Positions 1 to 11,715 of a stretch of 64,000 bases of DNA are shown piece by piece (positions within the stretch are counted from its first letter, which is position 1; every line of letters starts with the position of its first letter). The DNA is taken from positions 36,963,001 to 37,027,000 of the forward strand of contig NC_133539.1 in NCBI RefSeq assembly GCF_048773025.1, given 5' to 3'. The position numbers and the translations under genes were made by a program. Origin of the DNA: Camelus bactrianus. Lineage: Eukaryota; Chordata; Mammalia; Artiodactyla; Camelidae. The notes under the pieces were generated by a model that did not search any database, was not told where the DNA came from, and was given only the letters and a program-made list of their open reading frames with translations.

Positions 1-1060
1 TGGTCCATTCTATGTTTTCCATTTACCTTCTCATCAAATTATTCTGACTATGGATTATTCTGTTGGTCACCTGTTTGAATTTAAAATGCATAACTGTAAT
101 TAAAACTGAGTGAAAGTTTATATTGACACTCATGGAAAAATTCTTAGTAAGGTTTTTATGGAGAGATAAGATGATTCAGTTTGGAAATTGAGCACAGGAG
201 TAAGGAGAGGTATGAACACAAAGGCTTTGTGCTGGGTACCAGCGATTACTGGATTCACAGAAGTCAGACCAAAGTGGAAAGAAAGGAATTACTGGGGAAA
301 AGAATGCCAGGAATCAATATGATAAATCTTATTACTAGTCAAATCATAGAATATGTAGTCCTAGTGTAATTGTAATTTTGAAAGTCAGGATGTTCAAGCT
401 GAGGCATGAGGAAGACTATCCTGAAAATAAAGGAAGAGAGCACAGTAAAGCAGAATAATTAAAAGGAGTTTTTGATTAGCTGCGGTCATGAGGGAAGGTC
501 ACTGATAAGACAGTCTGGATTAAAACTAGTCAAACATCGCACAGAATGGATTTTGTGTGAACAGGAATAGAACCTGATGGAACCTAGATAGCTTGGCCCC
601 CTGCATGATCCTGTTCCCTGAACAGCTGCAAGAATATATTGTTCTCAAGCCTGTATTTAAATGTCATGGTGAAAATATCAAAATTTTTGCCAAATTGTTA
701 TGATGAATCCTATTTTTCCCCCCTTAAGTGTTTGTTTCCCTACCTTGTGAAGATAATTTGATTTTGGATCCATAGAACACACAAGGCAGCTCAGGAGAGA
801 CTCCTAAAATCAGCAAGCATGTAGTTTAGAGGGCAGTTACATTGTGAATTTGCCCAAGTATTAAGACAATGTAAATGTTTGGGTCTCTGGAACTGTTTCT
901 TGCAGCTATTTTAATATACAAAATATTACCATATAGAGATAACATTTTGACTATCTGTATCTTCAAAAACCGTAGGTGCTAGGCATTCCACAGTGACCTA
1001 AGCATGCATGGTCAAGGATAATTCTAGAAAAATAAACTTTAGTTAAAACAGGGTAATGGG
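1..1060. other. Unassigned AT-rich sequence
   Basis: No gene, RNA or repeat family recognised. Short open frames here look random in base and residue composition. Confidence 0.5.
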
Positions 1061-2045
1061 TCCTGTGTGGAATGTTCATGGGAAGCTTGGGTTGTCCTTA
1101 ATGCTGAGATGTGAATTTGAGGGAGCCAGCCATATAAGTGAGTGAGTCCCAAGCCAGGGGTGGGAGCACTTCATGCAGAGGCCAAAGACTTGTTGGAATC
1201 TAGCAATGGCAAAAGGGCCATTTGGCCTAATGGGTTACATGTATAATTGTGAGTATCTTGATGTAAGCTAATAGAATGAAGGTGAAGCTGTGAGACCTTG
1301 GAAAAGTAGGATCATTTAAAGATATGAAACACACCTTGATGTGAGGATTCAATGAGACAGTGTATGTAGACTGTGGCAATGGGCCAAATTTTAGCAGTGA
1401 CAACTCCCATAGCTCTCCTCAATGCTCCTAGATGAACAAACCACTTCAGACTGAAGTAGCCTTTTGTGTTAATAACCTTGTTCTTAATTGCATTTCTTTT
1501 GTATTGTTCAAAAGGCAAGTGTCCCTGCCTATGCCTATGTATTTTGATATGAACAAACACTGTCTGACATTAAAAAAAATATTTTGACAGTGGATTAAAC
1601 ATATAGGAAACGAGGATTTGATAAAGGACAAGAACATTGACCAGATACCTAGATATCTTCCACAGTGCACTATTTTCTGATAGAAGAAATAAATGAAGAC
1701 AAGCACTTTGTGGGGAAGAGTATGGGGAGTGAAATTTTTGGCTCCGTGAGAGATGTAGATGAACATCTAGGACGAAGGATCTGTGCTGGAGATGTCCACT
1801 TCCTCACACACCTGATAACTGACGTCATGAGAGTAGAGGAGATGCCTAATTAGGCAGTGGTGTCTGTTAGAGTAGAAGTTTGAAAACAGAAATTTGAGAT
1901 GCAACGTAGAGTCGTCTTTGTGACAAGCCAGAGGAACTGACAGAGAGAGGGAAATGCAGTCTGAAGGGAGTGTATTTCTGGGAGGGAGTTGCCCACAGGG
2001 TTTATTTAGTAAAGCTGTAAGGTCAAGTAAACTGAGGAGAAATAG
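1060..2045 (-). repeat. Degenerate L2 LINE, antisense (weak)
   Basis: Several blocks resemble the reverse complement of L2 in the right order. Near 1115-1190 the text follows the L2 'gagggagc..agccat ... gcagaggcc' region, and near 1900-2040 it follows the stretch ending 'aggtcaagtaa..tgagga'. The intervening sequence is heavily diverged or partly deleted, since the spacing is shorter than in L2. Non-functional mammal-wide LINE fossil. It could also be two separate L2 scraps. Confidence 0.4.
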
Positions 2046-2524
2046 GTAGTTTTTGTTTTCAGCAGGGCGAGTTATAAAAACTATTTTTTTTAAATTATAG
2101 TATAGTTCAGTCACATTTGTGTTTCTCTGTTCTTAACAAAAGACCTTGAATTTGAAAAACTTGGGGAACTTTTCTCTGCATAATTTTCTTAGGTGTATTT
2201 GGTACCTGATGGGTTTGCAAAAATTACACTTATTGAAAAATGAAGTAATTAGTTCAATAATTTAATAAAATTCTAGATTTGGAAGAACTGTCATAGAATA
2301 TTTTTACAAATAAAATATCTGCTCTCCACGTATCTTAATTTTTTTTAATCATTTGAAAGTAAATGACATTTAAGGATGTTGTAAGTAATTTAAACATGTA
2401 AAGATAGAACCGTATGAATTATTACTATGGTAACTATGTCTTCTATATGTGTATTAGGTATCTTGGTTTTTAAAAAAGGTAACAAATGATGAGATACACG
2501 AGCCTTTTGTGAGTTTTACTTCTC
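2046..2524. other. Unassigned AT-rich sequence
   Basis: AT-rich sequence with homopolymer T and A runs. Nothing recognised. Confidence 0.5.
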
Positions 2525-2785
2525 TTTCTTAAAGTGGTCAAACATTACCTTCTCTGTAAAAGATTCCCTCTCTGCCATCTTCTTGATGGAATAAATCACT
2601 CTGCCTTTGCACCCATACTGTAACTGGGGCCCAGTGAGTATAAATTTTAACAGCACTTTAGATGATGGTGTCTGTTAACTAGGTCTTATGCCTGAAGTTT
2701 TATTCCTCTGTGTCACCAGTGCCTAGCTTATGGCTTGGTATATAGTAACAGCTCAAAGAATGTTTATAAACTACTGAAATAATTT
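2525..2785 (+). repeat. L2 LINE 3' end
   Basis: The right part (about 2690-2770) follows the L2 3' terminus: 'gtgcctagc', then 'tggcttggtatatagta', then 'gctcaaagaatgttt', the diverged form of 'gctcaataaatgttt'. The left part matches the C-rich 'ttccctctctgcc' portion upstream. Old 5'-truncated LINE fossil in sense orientation. Confidence 0.55.
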
Positions 2786-3210
2786 TCTTGCAGAATATAG
2801 ATTATAGAAATAGAGGCGATTTTAGATTCTTTAAAGAAAATGAAGCATTTTCTAGGTAACAATTTTGACAGCCTAAGGTAATAAATGCCTTGCTCAAAAA
2901 TTAGTTCCTCATCAAAGAAGTGTCTTCATCATCATATTTTAACATGGAAATACATGTACAAAAATAGTAACATTAGTACAATTACTGTATTTTATTTTAA
3001 AAAGCAAAAAAGAGGCCAACATAGCATTTTCAAATGACAGGGTGAAAAAGAATACTAGAATATATAAACTAGAGAAAGACAAAGCTCCCAGTGAGGAAGC
3101 ATTCTTTCCAAGTGAGGTGTACATGCACCCCATTGAGGGGGTGGGTCTCAGGTATGCTTATCTATAAAAATATTTGAAGAGGTTTAGAAATGCGTTTTGT
3201 GTTTCATATA
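2786..3210. other. Unassigned sequence
   Basis: No gene or repeat recognised. An open frame on the minus strand at 2939-3133 has no family resemblance. Confidence 0.5.
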
Positions 3211-3212
3211 CA

Positions 3213-3600
3213 TAGTTCCCTTGAACAACATGACTGTGAACTGTACAGGTCCACTTATAAGTGGAATTTTTTTTTCAATAAATGTTAGAAAAACTTTTGG
3301 AGATTTATGACAATTTTTAAAAAAGCTTACAGAAGACCATTTAGCCTAGAAATACTGATAAATACAGTACAACACTGTAAATGTTTTTTCTCTTCCTTTT
3401 ATGACTTTTTAAAATAACATTTTATTTTCCATAGCTTATTATAAGAATAGAGTGTGTAATACATAAACAGAACATGTGTTAATCAATTGTTGATATTATC
3501 AGTAAGGCTTAAGGTCAAGAGTGAGATATTAGTAGTTAAGTTTGGGGCTAAGTCAAAGGTTATAGGCAGATTTTCAACTGGTCAGGGTCAAGGGTCAACT
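3213..3600 (+). mobile_element. MER2-like non-autonomous Tigger (pogo) DNA transposon
   Basis: The start reads 'cccttgaacaaca' and the end reads 'gggtcaagggtcaact', the near-inverted termini of MER2-type Tigger elements. The interior keeps 'gtccacttataagtgga', 'ttttcaataaatg', 'tattagtagttaagttt' and 'gtcaaaggttata', all in the family's order. The length is near the usual ~350 bp with small insertions. It encodes nothing; it is a fossil once moved by a Tigger transposase. An AT-rich 'atatatgtacatat' tract follows directly (3600-3650). Confidence 0.8.
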
Positions 3601-3652
3601 ATATATATGTACATATATATTTACACATACCTATATGCATATATATATATGA
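3601..3652. repeat. AT/TA-rich simple repeat
   Basis: Imperfect (TA)n with CA interruptions, directly abutting the 3' terminus of the Tigger element. Confidence 0.7.
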
Positions 3653-4479
3653 TATAAAGAATATTTCAAAACAAAAATATTCAAACAAAAATACTTTCAT
3701 ATAATATGAAAAGAAAACATGCTTTATAATCATGTAAATAAAGTATTCATTTTCTCTAAATGCAGTACATATGAGTTAGAGCACTGGCTTTTCAGAAACC
3801 AAATTAAGCAGCCTTCCTCTGAGTTATGACTAGAGACAATATGCCATTCATCTTCGTAAGAGTAGAAAAATTTCATCTGTGGGGAGAATGTATAACATAC
3901 AGTAATTCATTTAGGATCGGAGGGAATGTCTACATCTGTCTGCTGTGAGAATTTATTTACACATAATCATAAAATCTAAAAATTGCAGAGGACTTTGGGA
4001 TATACATTCTAACCTTATACTAGACATTTGAATTTACCGAATAAGGTTTTTAACAGTTTTTTTCCTTTCCTTGAACCAATGCTAATGGATTCCTTAATTG
4101 TTATAGAGTTTTATTATGTCTTTGATGGGTTCAAATTATTGAAAAAGATCTTCATAGTAAGCCAAATGAAGTCTGCGTATAATATTTCTTTTTATTTTTA
4201 TTTCTTAGTCATGCATAGGAAAATCAAGTATCTCTTTCAAAATGACACTTTAAATATTTGAATGTGGTTATTGTGTAATCTCTAAATTTCCACTTCAATA
4301 AGGAAAATCTTATTTCCCTCAGGTATATCTGTTGTTAGATATTATTATTTTACATCCGTATTTTTATCATCATCCCCTCATATATTTCCATTGTGTCTAT
4401 ATCCTTACTAAATTGTAAAATCCATCACTGAGTAAAGTACTCTAAATGTGTTTTAAGTAACTCAGAAATTACAGTAACT
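3653..4479. other. Unassigned AT-rich sequence
   Basis: Nothing recognised. The 77-codon open frame at 4028-4261 is Phe/Leu/Ile/Lys-rich, as expected for chance frames in AT-rich DNA. Confidence 0.5.
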
Positions 4480-4600
4480 CATTTAAGGTACTCATTTATT
4501 TAACAGCTATTTACTGAGCACTATTTATATGTGAGAAGCAGTTTGCAGTTGTCAGGCTAGTCAGTGGCCCTGTCATCATGGAGCCCACTGCCTGGGGGTA
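4480..4600 (-). repeat. L2 LINE 3' end, antisense
   Basis: 'tatttactgagcactatttatatgtg' followed about 50 bases later by 'catcatggagcccac' tracks the reverse complement of the L2 3' end (originally 'tatttattgagcacctactatgtg ... ctcatggagcttac'). Short and diverged. Confidence 0.55.
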
Positions 4601-7600
4601 CTTACTCACTGCAAGTCTTCCCACGATATTCCAGAGGCACCTCATACAACTCAATTTTGTGTCTCCCTTCCTGATGCCATTTTTAGTCGTATTCTATTCA
4701 TAGCTTGAAACTGACCATGAAGGGAGTTTTCATACCATAGAAATCAGTGAATACCACGTATAAATATTTTACTTTGTTGTTTATTTGTTTGGCTTGGTTT
4801 TGTTTTGTTTTAGAGAGCTGGTTGTTAAACACAAACCAGCAGACCACTTTCCTTTTGCTTGGAGCTCTTCTCTCCCGCGTTTGTGGGATCCTAGTGGTTA
4901 AGTTTTGGTAAAGGACTTGGTGCTGTTATTGTAGTTGATTAGGCTAGTAACAAACATGAACTGAGTCATTTACAGACAATTGAAAATAATGTTTCTTTTA
5001 TGCTATTAGGGCACAACATTTATTTAAATCTTATTAACTATGTCACCCTGATCCTCTGTACATTTATTTATTAATCAGTGATTTTAAATGAAGTACCTTT
5101 ACCTGATCACAATGACAGCAATGTATAAGCCCAAGCTGGAGGTGCCTCACTGCCTTATTCTTCAATCATGATCACCCCTTAATGGGCTGCCTCCTCTTCA
5201 TATGGAGGACACCTGCCACTTCCAATTAAGATAATCTTCATTTCAAGTCCATCTACAGTTTAAAGCCAGACTTATTACTAGAACCCCAACCACTGAAATT
5301 ATGCCAGTATCTTTAGAACTCTCTTGCCTGGTTGAGGATGGTTTTGCCATGATACACGTACATATTATGTGGACACCCATGATTTCCGGAATTCAGTAAA
5401 AGATTTAGCACCCTCTGAGAAGACTCAAAAATATTCAGGAGACTTTAATTGAGATTATATAACATTTTATAATTCTGGATAGAAAGGGATCAACTTATTT
5501 ATGCATTTAATAGGGATCTTTGTAACTTGATCATAAAAGAAGGAAATTAACCCACTGAAGGTACCCTGGTAGTAAAACTGGGTCTCAACAAGTATACCAA
5601 CCACTTGCTCTGTAAGAATATACTGTGCAGTGTATCCGCAGAGCTTACTGGACTAATACCTGGGACATCTAATTATATTTGCAAGCAAAATAAAAGAGTA
5701 AAATAGTTGACTAAAAGGAAAAATGCCTCTGAAATTGTTCTGGAGGTGGTGTTGGCTGCTTTCATTTTGTTTCACTTGCTAATGTTTAAGGAAAATTGTG
5801 ATTCACCTGTGTTGTTTGGTGGCCCAAACCATTAACGGAATTTATTATGGTATCTAATCAGAATTTGCAAAAATTTCCCCAAGAAAAGAGAACTTATTAA
5901 ATATAAACTTATGGTTTTATAAATCAAAGGCTTTGAAATTTCAGCAAGCGAACCAAAACCTCATACAAAAAGGTAGAGATACAAAATGGCAAATGGGCAG
6001 GATTTTTTAAAAAGTCTCTTACGGAATTTGGATTCTCTGGAAAAGAAAGGTCTATTAAAAAAAAACAAAAAAACTTCAATCAACTCTGTATTCAAAAACC
6101 TCTCCAAAGTCTAAATCTAGATTAGAATAATACTGAAAATGCACAATGGATACGTTCTCCTTTCGGACAGCATAGGGGAATTTTACTAATATTTATGCTT
6201 CATTATTTTTGTTATTACCACTAGGCCAGATTGGTACTTATGTATTTAGCATACTTAAATGGTATCTAAGGCTAACAGCCTATCACAGAGCTAGAGACTG
6301 CTCCACCAAAAGTTTTCATCAGATCTTGTCTTGTCCTTATAGTTTCTTTTTTGGGAGACAGGTGATTCTATCATAGATTGATATGCACATACAAAATTGC
6401 TTCTCTGGTTATTATTAGAATGAAACCTCTGTTTTTTAAGTTTAGGTATGTGATCAGTTTTACCACAGATAGAATCTATTTAGAGTTTTCTCTTTAGTGG
6501 GAATGATGGATGATTCTGATGTAATTGATGTACTTCTCAGAATCTATTCTCCAAATAACCACGTTACAAGAGATCCTTCTCTATTGTCCATTTTTGTTCT
6601 CAACACCTAATAGGCTAATACTAATTTAATATATACATTCATTTAAGACAATGATAACTTCTACTAAAACACTTCTCAAATTTCCCTTACAGCCTTTCTA
6701 TATAGAATCATGAAAAAGCACATATGTCATTAAAGAAACATGGGTCTTTATTACATATGTATATAGTAATTGTGATAAAATTGCTTTCTATTCCCTTTGA
6801 AATTAACTCACTTACATATTTTTTCTGAAATCCATGCCTACTAGGCAGTAGCATTTATATACTACCTTATTTTCTCTATCAAGCAGTCGATCAATTATTC
6901 AGTTAATCTTTGTTGTCTATTCTTATGTTCTTTTTCATATCAAGTTCTCCAGTATCTTGGATTAGAATTATCTAAGGCTACACTGAAAGTTTCTCTTGAT
7001 TTTCTCAAATTCTCAGAACATTGTATGAATCTATTTCCAGGATATTTTATCTTTTATTCAGCATTATCAATACTTTTATACTAGCCTCCTCATCAATATT
7101 TGAATTAAAAAGGAGTTCATCATTTTATTTCATTTTTTTGCCCACAGGGACCAAAAGCATTTTAAAGAGTTACAACAATTATGCTTATCCCAAATGCTTT
7201 CCTTAGGAAAGAATTTCTCTATAGAAGAACAATGACCATCTTCCTCCTGAGTGAGGGTTATCCTCAAAATCACCAGTCAACTACACTTTCATGAATCTGT
7301 GTTCATGAAACAGATGAACTTATTGCCCTCCTTAAGACTTTATAGTCTTGCCTTTTATAAAACCTGTTGACATTTATACTCATACTTGCTGCACATTTGC
7401 TATGGTTCATGATTAAAGGAAACTGGAAGCAATGAATTTCTTATCTAAAAAGGTGGATGCTCTCAAATGGCCCTTATGTTCAAGTTCTTTAGGGTGTCTT
7501 GTACCAACCTTCTACTATAAAAGATGCTATGATGTTGCTACATGTGGAAATGATCTCATTGATCAAAGCAGAGGGTTTTTTTTATGTTTTTTTTTTTAAA

Positions 7601-7614
7601 TAACACTGATGGAC
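4601..7614. other. 3 kb with no recognisable gene or repeat
   Basis: Mostly unique-looking AT-rich sequence. I looked for exons, processed-pseudogene tails, LTR ends and SINE promoters and saw none convincing. The stretch at 5100-5760 is less AT-rich but has no open frame of note. Confidence 0.45.
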
Positions 7615-8131
7615 TTTATGGTAGTAGTTTTCTTTTTTTTTATTTTTAACATTTTTTTATTGAGTAATAGTCATTTTACAATGTTGTGTCAAATTCCAGT
7701 GTAGAGCACAATTTTTCACTTATACATGAACATACATATATTCATTGTCACATTTTTTTTTGCTGTGAGCCACGACAAGATCTTATATATATTTCCCTGT
7801 GCTATATAGTATAATCTTGTTTATCTACTCTACATTTTAAAATCCCAGTCTGTCCATACCCACCCCCCGCCCCCTTGGCAATCACAACTTTGTATTCTAT
7901 GTCTATGAGTCTGTTTCTGTTTTGTATTTATGTTTTGTTTGTTTGTGATTTTTTTAAATTTTAGATTCCACATATGAGCGATATCATATGGTATTTTTCT
8001 TTCTCTTTCTGGCTTACTTCACTTAGAGTGACATTCTCCAGGAACATCCATGTTGCTACAAATGGCATTATGTTGTTGATTTTTATGGCTGAATAGTATT
8101 CCATTTTATAAATATACCACATCTTCTTTAT

Positions 8132-8335
8132 TCAGTCATCTGTTGATGGACATTTAGGCTGTTTCCATGTCTTGGCTATTGTAAATAGTGTAAATAGTGC
8201 TGCTATGAACATTGGGGTGCAGGTGTCTTTTTGAAGTAGGGTTCCTTCTCGATATATGCCCAGGAGCCAGATTCCTGGGTTGTATGGTAAGTCTATTCCT
8301 AGTCTTTTGAGGAATCTCCATACTGTTTTCCACAA
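8132..8335 (-). pseudogene. L1 ORF2 C-terminal remnant (67 aa)
   Basis: The open segment reads [17 protein letters not shown]...LLGIY...[14 protein letters not shown]...[15 protein letters not shown], the extreme C terminus of L1 ORF2p. It starts just downstream of where the Cys-rich motif should be, so no catalytic or zinc-binding part is present. A 9-10 bp tandem duplication ('gtaaatagt' doubled, ~8181-8199) inserts an extra LFT after AALFT compared with the copy at 20.1 kb. There is no ORF2 start, so it is unlikely to be translated. Confidence 0.85.
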
Positions 8336-8339
8336 TGGT

Positions 8340-8438
8340 TTTCCTTGCTTCCCTCTCCCACTCTTAATGACTTAGATGTCTTCTTTTACCATTTGTGTTT
8401 ATTCTATTTGTAATTCATGGTAGTTATCACCTTTCCAG
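8340..8438 (-). other. Linker between ORF1 and ORF2 tail in the half-L1
   Basis: Between the ORF1 stop and the ORF2-derived tail lie ~100 bp that I cannot align to ORF2. It may be the normal inter-ORF spacer plus a little lineage-specific sequence, and it ends in a purine-rich run (about 8340-8365) next to the junction. Confidence 0.5.
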
Positions 8439-9383
8439 TTATGAATTTCTCATTTTTGTAGCATCCTGCTTCTTTTCTATTTGGAGTAGACCTGTCAATA
8501 TTTCTTTTAGCATGGGTTTAGTGTTGCTAAACTCTTTTAGTTTTTGCTTGTCTGTGAAGTTCTTTATCTCTCCTTCTATTCTAAAGGATAACCTTGCTGG
8601 ATAGAGTATCCTAGGCTGCATCTTTTTTTCATTCAGGACTTTGAATATATCTTGCCACTCCCTTCTGGCCTGTAGTGTTTCTGTAGAGAAATCAGCTGAA
8701 AGCTTTATGGGGGTTCCCTTGTAACTCACTCTTTGTTGTTCTCTTGCTGCCTTTAGGATCATTTCTTTATCCTTGACTCTGGCCATCTTGATTATAATAT
8801 GTCTTGGTGTGAATCTGTCTGGGTTCTTCCTGTTTGGGACCCTCTGAGCCTCCTGTATTTGGATATCTGATTCCTTCTTTAGGTTTGGGAAGTTTTCAGT
8901 CATGATTTCTTCCAATACCTTTTCAACTCCCTTTGTTCTTTGTTCCCCTTCTGGAACCCCTATTATGTGTAGATTGGCACACTTTATATTATCCCATAGG
9001 TCCCTTATATTGTTTTCATTGTTTTTTATTTGTTTTTCTCTCAGCTGTTCTGATTGGGTGCTTTCTGTTGTCCTGTCTTCTAGGTCACTTATTTGTTCCT
9101 CTGCATTATCTAGCCTGCTTTGCACAACCTTTAGGTCAGCTCTAATCTCAGCAAATGAGTTTACTAATTCTACTTGGTTCTTCTTTATAGCTTCTATTTC
9201 ATTTTTGACATATTTTATATCTGTAAACACTATTTCTTTTAGTTCCTTCAGTACTTTGATCAGTCCTTTTTTGAAATCTTGATCTAGTAGGCCATCAATG
9301 TCTATTTCCTTGATCGTGCTTTCAGGGGATTTCTCTTGACCTTTTAATTGGGAATGGTTCCTCTGCTTCTTCATATTGCTCAT
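8439..9383 (-). CDS. L1 ORF1 protein (nucleic-acid chaperone), intact 314 aa
   Basis: LINE-1 ORF1p binds L1 RNA as a trimer in the cytoplasmic ribonucleoprotein and acts as a nucleic-acid chaperone. Residues ~1-30 are a basic/polar leader. ~35-125 are a heptad-rich coiled coil (LKELKEIVFTDIKYVKNEIE..., LDNAEEQISDLEDR). ~132-225 are the RRM, entered by NLHIIGVPEGE and including FTPRHIIIKMARVKDKEMIL. ~228-300 are the C-terminal domain, with LSADFSTETLQARREW, QPRILYPARLSF and GEIKNFTDKQKL. These blocks align by eye with human ORF1p (338 aa), so this copy is slightly shorter, mostly in the N-terminal half. The frame is uninterrupted. The Met at 9383 is taken as the start because it opens the typical basic leader (MSNMKKQRN) just after the GC-rich 5' UTR. 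Whether it is expressed is unknown; only ~120 bp of 5' UTR remains. Confidence 0.93.
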   Translation of the reverse strand: MSNMKKQRNHSQLKGQEKSPESTIKEIDIDGLLDQDFKKGLIKVLKELKEIVFTDIKYVKNEIEAIKKNQVELVNSFAEIRADLKVVQSRLDNAEEQISDLEDRTTESTQSEQLREKQIKNNENNIRDLWDNIKCANLHIIGVPEGEQRTKGVEKVLEEIMTENFPNLKKESDIQIQEAQRVPNRKNPDRFTPRHIIIKMARVKDKEMILKAAREQQRVSYKGTPIKLSADFSTETLQARREWQDIFKVLNEKKMQPRILYPARLSFRIEGEIKNFTDKQKLKEFSNTKPMLKEILTGLLQIEKKQDATKMRNS

Positions 9384-9506
9384 ATTTCTCTGGCACCAGC
9401 GGGCGGGCAGGTCATTTTCCCTCCCGATGTTGCAGTCAGATGCTGCGCTTGGGCGAGGCAGGTGGGCAGATCGTGCCCCCTCACAGCACCTTGGTCAGGT
9501 GCTGTG
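9384..9506 (-). other. Truncated L1 5' UTR (GC-rich)
   Basis: The ~120 bp between the ORF1 start and the right target-site duplication is markedly GC-rich (for example 'gcgggcgggcagg', 'cgcttgggcgaggcagg') against the AT-rich surroundings, as L1 5' UTRs are. Most of the UTR is missing, so promoter activity is doubtful. Confidence 0.6.
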
Positions 9507-9524
9507 TTTATGGTAGTATTTTTC

Positions 9525-11305
9525 CCTTGCAGGAGTTTTTATTCTTTTAAAATTATTTTACTTTACAAACTCAGACTTACCAACATTTAGCTTTATGCTT
9601 AGCAAGACAACAGACCTCTCCAAATGGAATTTGTACCACCTAAGATTTGTTTATTTGTGTGTGTGTGTGTTTGTCTTTCAGTAATTTTATGAATTACTTT
9701 TCATTTCAGATACATCTGGGTTTAATTTTTATAAAGGAGGTGAAACTGAAATCAGCTTTTATTTTCCCTGATTGGTAGACAATTGAACTAATAATTTGTA
9801 TTGAGTAATTGAATTTCCTCATTTCCCTCAATGTTTAAAATACCTAATATGTCATGTTTAAATTCAAATAGTTCTTTGAGTCTCTCTCTCTGCACTCTCT
9901 GTTCTATTTATTATATCCTTTCTTCATTTTATTAATCAATACCAAAATGTTTTATTTAATGGATTTTCTTAACAGTATTAATATGTGAAAGGCTAGAATT
10001 TTAAATTCCTACATTGTAAATTCTTTTTTTCTCCAATTTTCTCATGTTTAATTCTCCAGAAACTTTATAATCACCCTAGGTTAAAAAAAACAAAAACTAA
10101 AACTAAAGCTTTTGGCATTTTTTGGTAACCTCCACTTTATTTATTCATTAATTTAGAAACTATAGATATTTTAGAATATAGTCTCCTCACCCAGAATAGG
10201 TTTTGCATTAAAGATGTCTTCTTCATGTACCTAAGAAAAATTTTATGCCTTTCTTCCTAGAATTCCAATCCACTTCATATAAGGTACATTTACCATATTT
10301 ATTTATATTTTAAATATAATCTAGTTCTCTCTGTATTTTCTAATTGTTTCTACATAGACAGTCTATTGATTAAGTAGATCATTTTTGTGAACAGGCACAT
10401 TATTTTTTCCAAACAGTATTCAACTGATTTTGGTTGCTTTTCAACTATAAAATCATACTATATGGGGATCATGAAGATTTAGCTTCTCTCCAATTTTTAA
10501 ATTCTATACTTTTTCCTATTCTGACTTATATTACCTAATACTTTCATGTCAATAATACATAATACAATATTTTTCAGTCACCTCTTGTTTCTGACCATAA
10601 GGAAAAATTGTCTAGTATATATCATGATTTGCAACATGAAAGCTTTTAGTTGAGCATTTACATTTATTTTGGATTTTTTTTGTCTTTTCAAGAGAGTTTC
10701 ACATTATTCACATTTTAAGTTTCTTTTTTTTTAACGAAGAAAAGTGTTAAACTTTTTGAAAAATTCCATCTAACATTGCATATTTTTTCTTCTTTATTTT
10801 ATTAACATGACCAATATTGTAATTTCTCTTTCTTGCTAATTTTTATGTGTAGGTATCTCTGGTGAAAATAAATTTTAAGCCTTTTCTATGATCTGAAATG
10901 GTTTAAATAATATCTAATTTATGTCATCTTTGATTATTATAGAGTACTGATGGCTGAAGCCTCTAAGCCTAATGTTTTGTGTATGTGTGTGTATGCAGGG
11001 CAGGGGGCAGATTATAGAAGCACTTTAATTAGTTCACAGATTTTCCATGTGCATATATTTAATTTTTGCTTATACAGTAACACTATTAAAATTTACACTT
11101 AGAAAATAATAAATTATTGATCAATTTTCAAATATATTTCTATAAAGTTTGGAAAATACTCTAAAAATCCTATGAAATTCCTCTGTGTTTTTAATGTTTC
11201 ATTTAACAGTGAAGTTACCATACTTTCATTCTTACTTTGATTTGTGTTTATTTTTTGCTTTTTCTCTTGTCTTCATCACCTTGACCATGAATTTATCCTA
11301 TGCTA
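9525..11305. other. Unassigned AT-rich sequence
   Basis: No gene or repeat named. Contains a short (GT)n near 9656-9671 and a GT-rich patch near 10976-11000. Confidence 0.5.
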
Positions 11306-11715
11306 TTGTACTGGTTTTCTGTTGTGGCTGTAACAGATTGCCACAAGCTCAGTGGCCTTGAACAACAAAAATGTATTATCTTACAATTCTGTAGGTCAGA
11401 CTTCTGATAAAGTTCTCCTGGGCTAAAATAAACTGTACTCCTTTCAGAAGCCACAAGAGGAGAATCCATTTTGCTTCTTTTCCAGTTTCTAAAGACCTCA
11501 CACATTCCTTGAATTCCTGCATTGTCAAAGTCAGAAATTCTCTGATGTTTCATTCATTGGCACATCTCTTTCAGACCAGAGTTAGGAGAGTTTCTCAATT
11601 GTAAGAAATCATATAACCATGTTTGTGAAGTCTCTTTTGCTGTGTAGCATAATATTTTCAATTTTCAGGGATTAGAACAGACATCTTTGGGGTCCATTAT
11701 TTTGCATACCATAAC
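11306..11715 (-). mobile_element. MLT1-type MaLR (ERVL) solo LTR, antisense
   Basis: Reverse complement of the MLT1 LTR pattern: 'gttgtggctgtaacagattgccacaa', 'ttatcttacaattctgtaggtcaga', 'ctgggctaaaat', 'tttccagtttctaaag', and a terminus near 'acatctttggggtccattattttgcatacca'. About 410 bp, old and diverged. No internal retroviral sequence adjoins it. Confidence 0.75.

Larger units (their letters stand above)
7615..9524 (-). mobile_element. Complete internally deleted (half-L1/HAL1-like) L1 insertion with TSDs
   Basis: An antisense L1 unit is bounded by the direct repeat 'tttatggtagtagttttc' (7615-7632) and 'tttatggtagtatttttc' (9507-9524), 17 of 18 identical. The repeat is a target-site duplication. 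Read on the minus strand the element holds about 120 bp of GC-rich 5' UTR (9506-9384), an intact ORF1 (9383-8439), a ~100-bp linker, only the last ~68 codons of ORF2 (8335-8132), a ~500-bp 3' UTR and a short A tail. The RT, endonuclease and Cys-rich parts of ORF2 are absent. The flanking duplication fits mobilisation of the deleted form as a unit, but a deletion after insertion is possible. Confidence 0.85.

Noticed and set aside
5100-5760. Possible retropseudogene in a less AT-rich stretch
   Set aside because: No frame encodes recognisable protein text and no A tail or duplication is visible.
8902-9282. Plus-strand 126-codon frame
   Set aside because: Shadow of the L1 ORF1 on the opposite strand.
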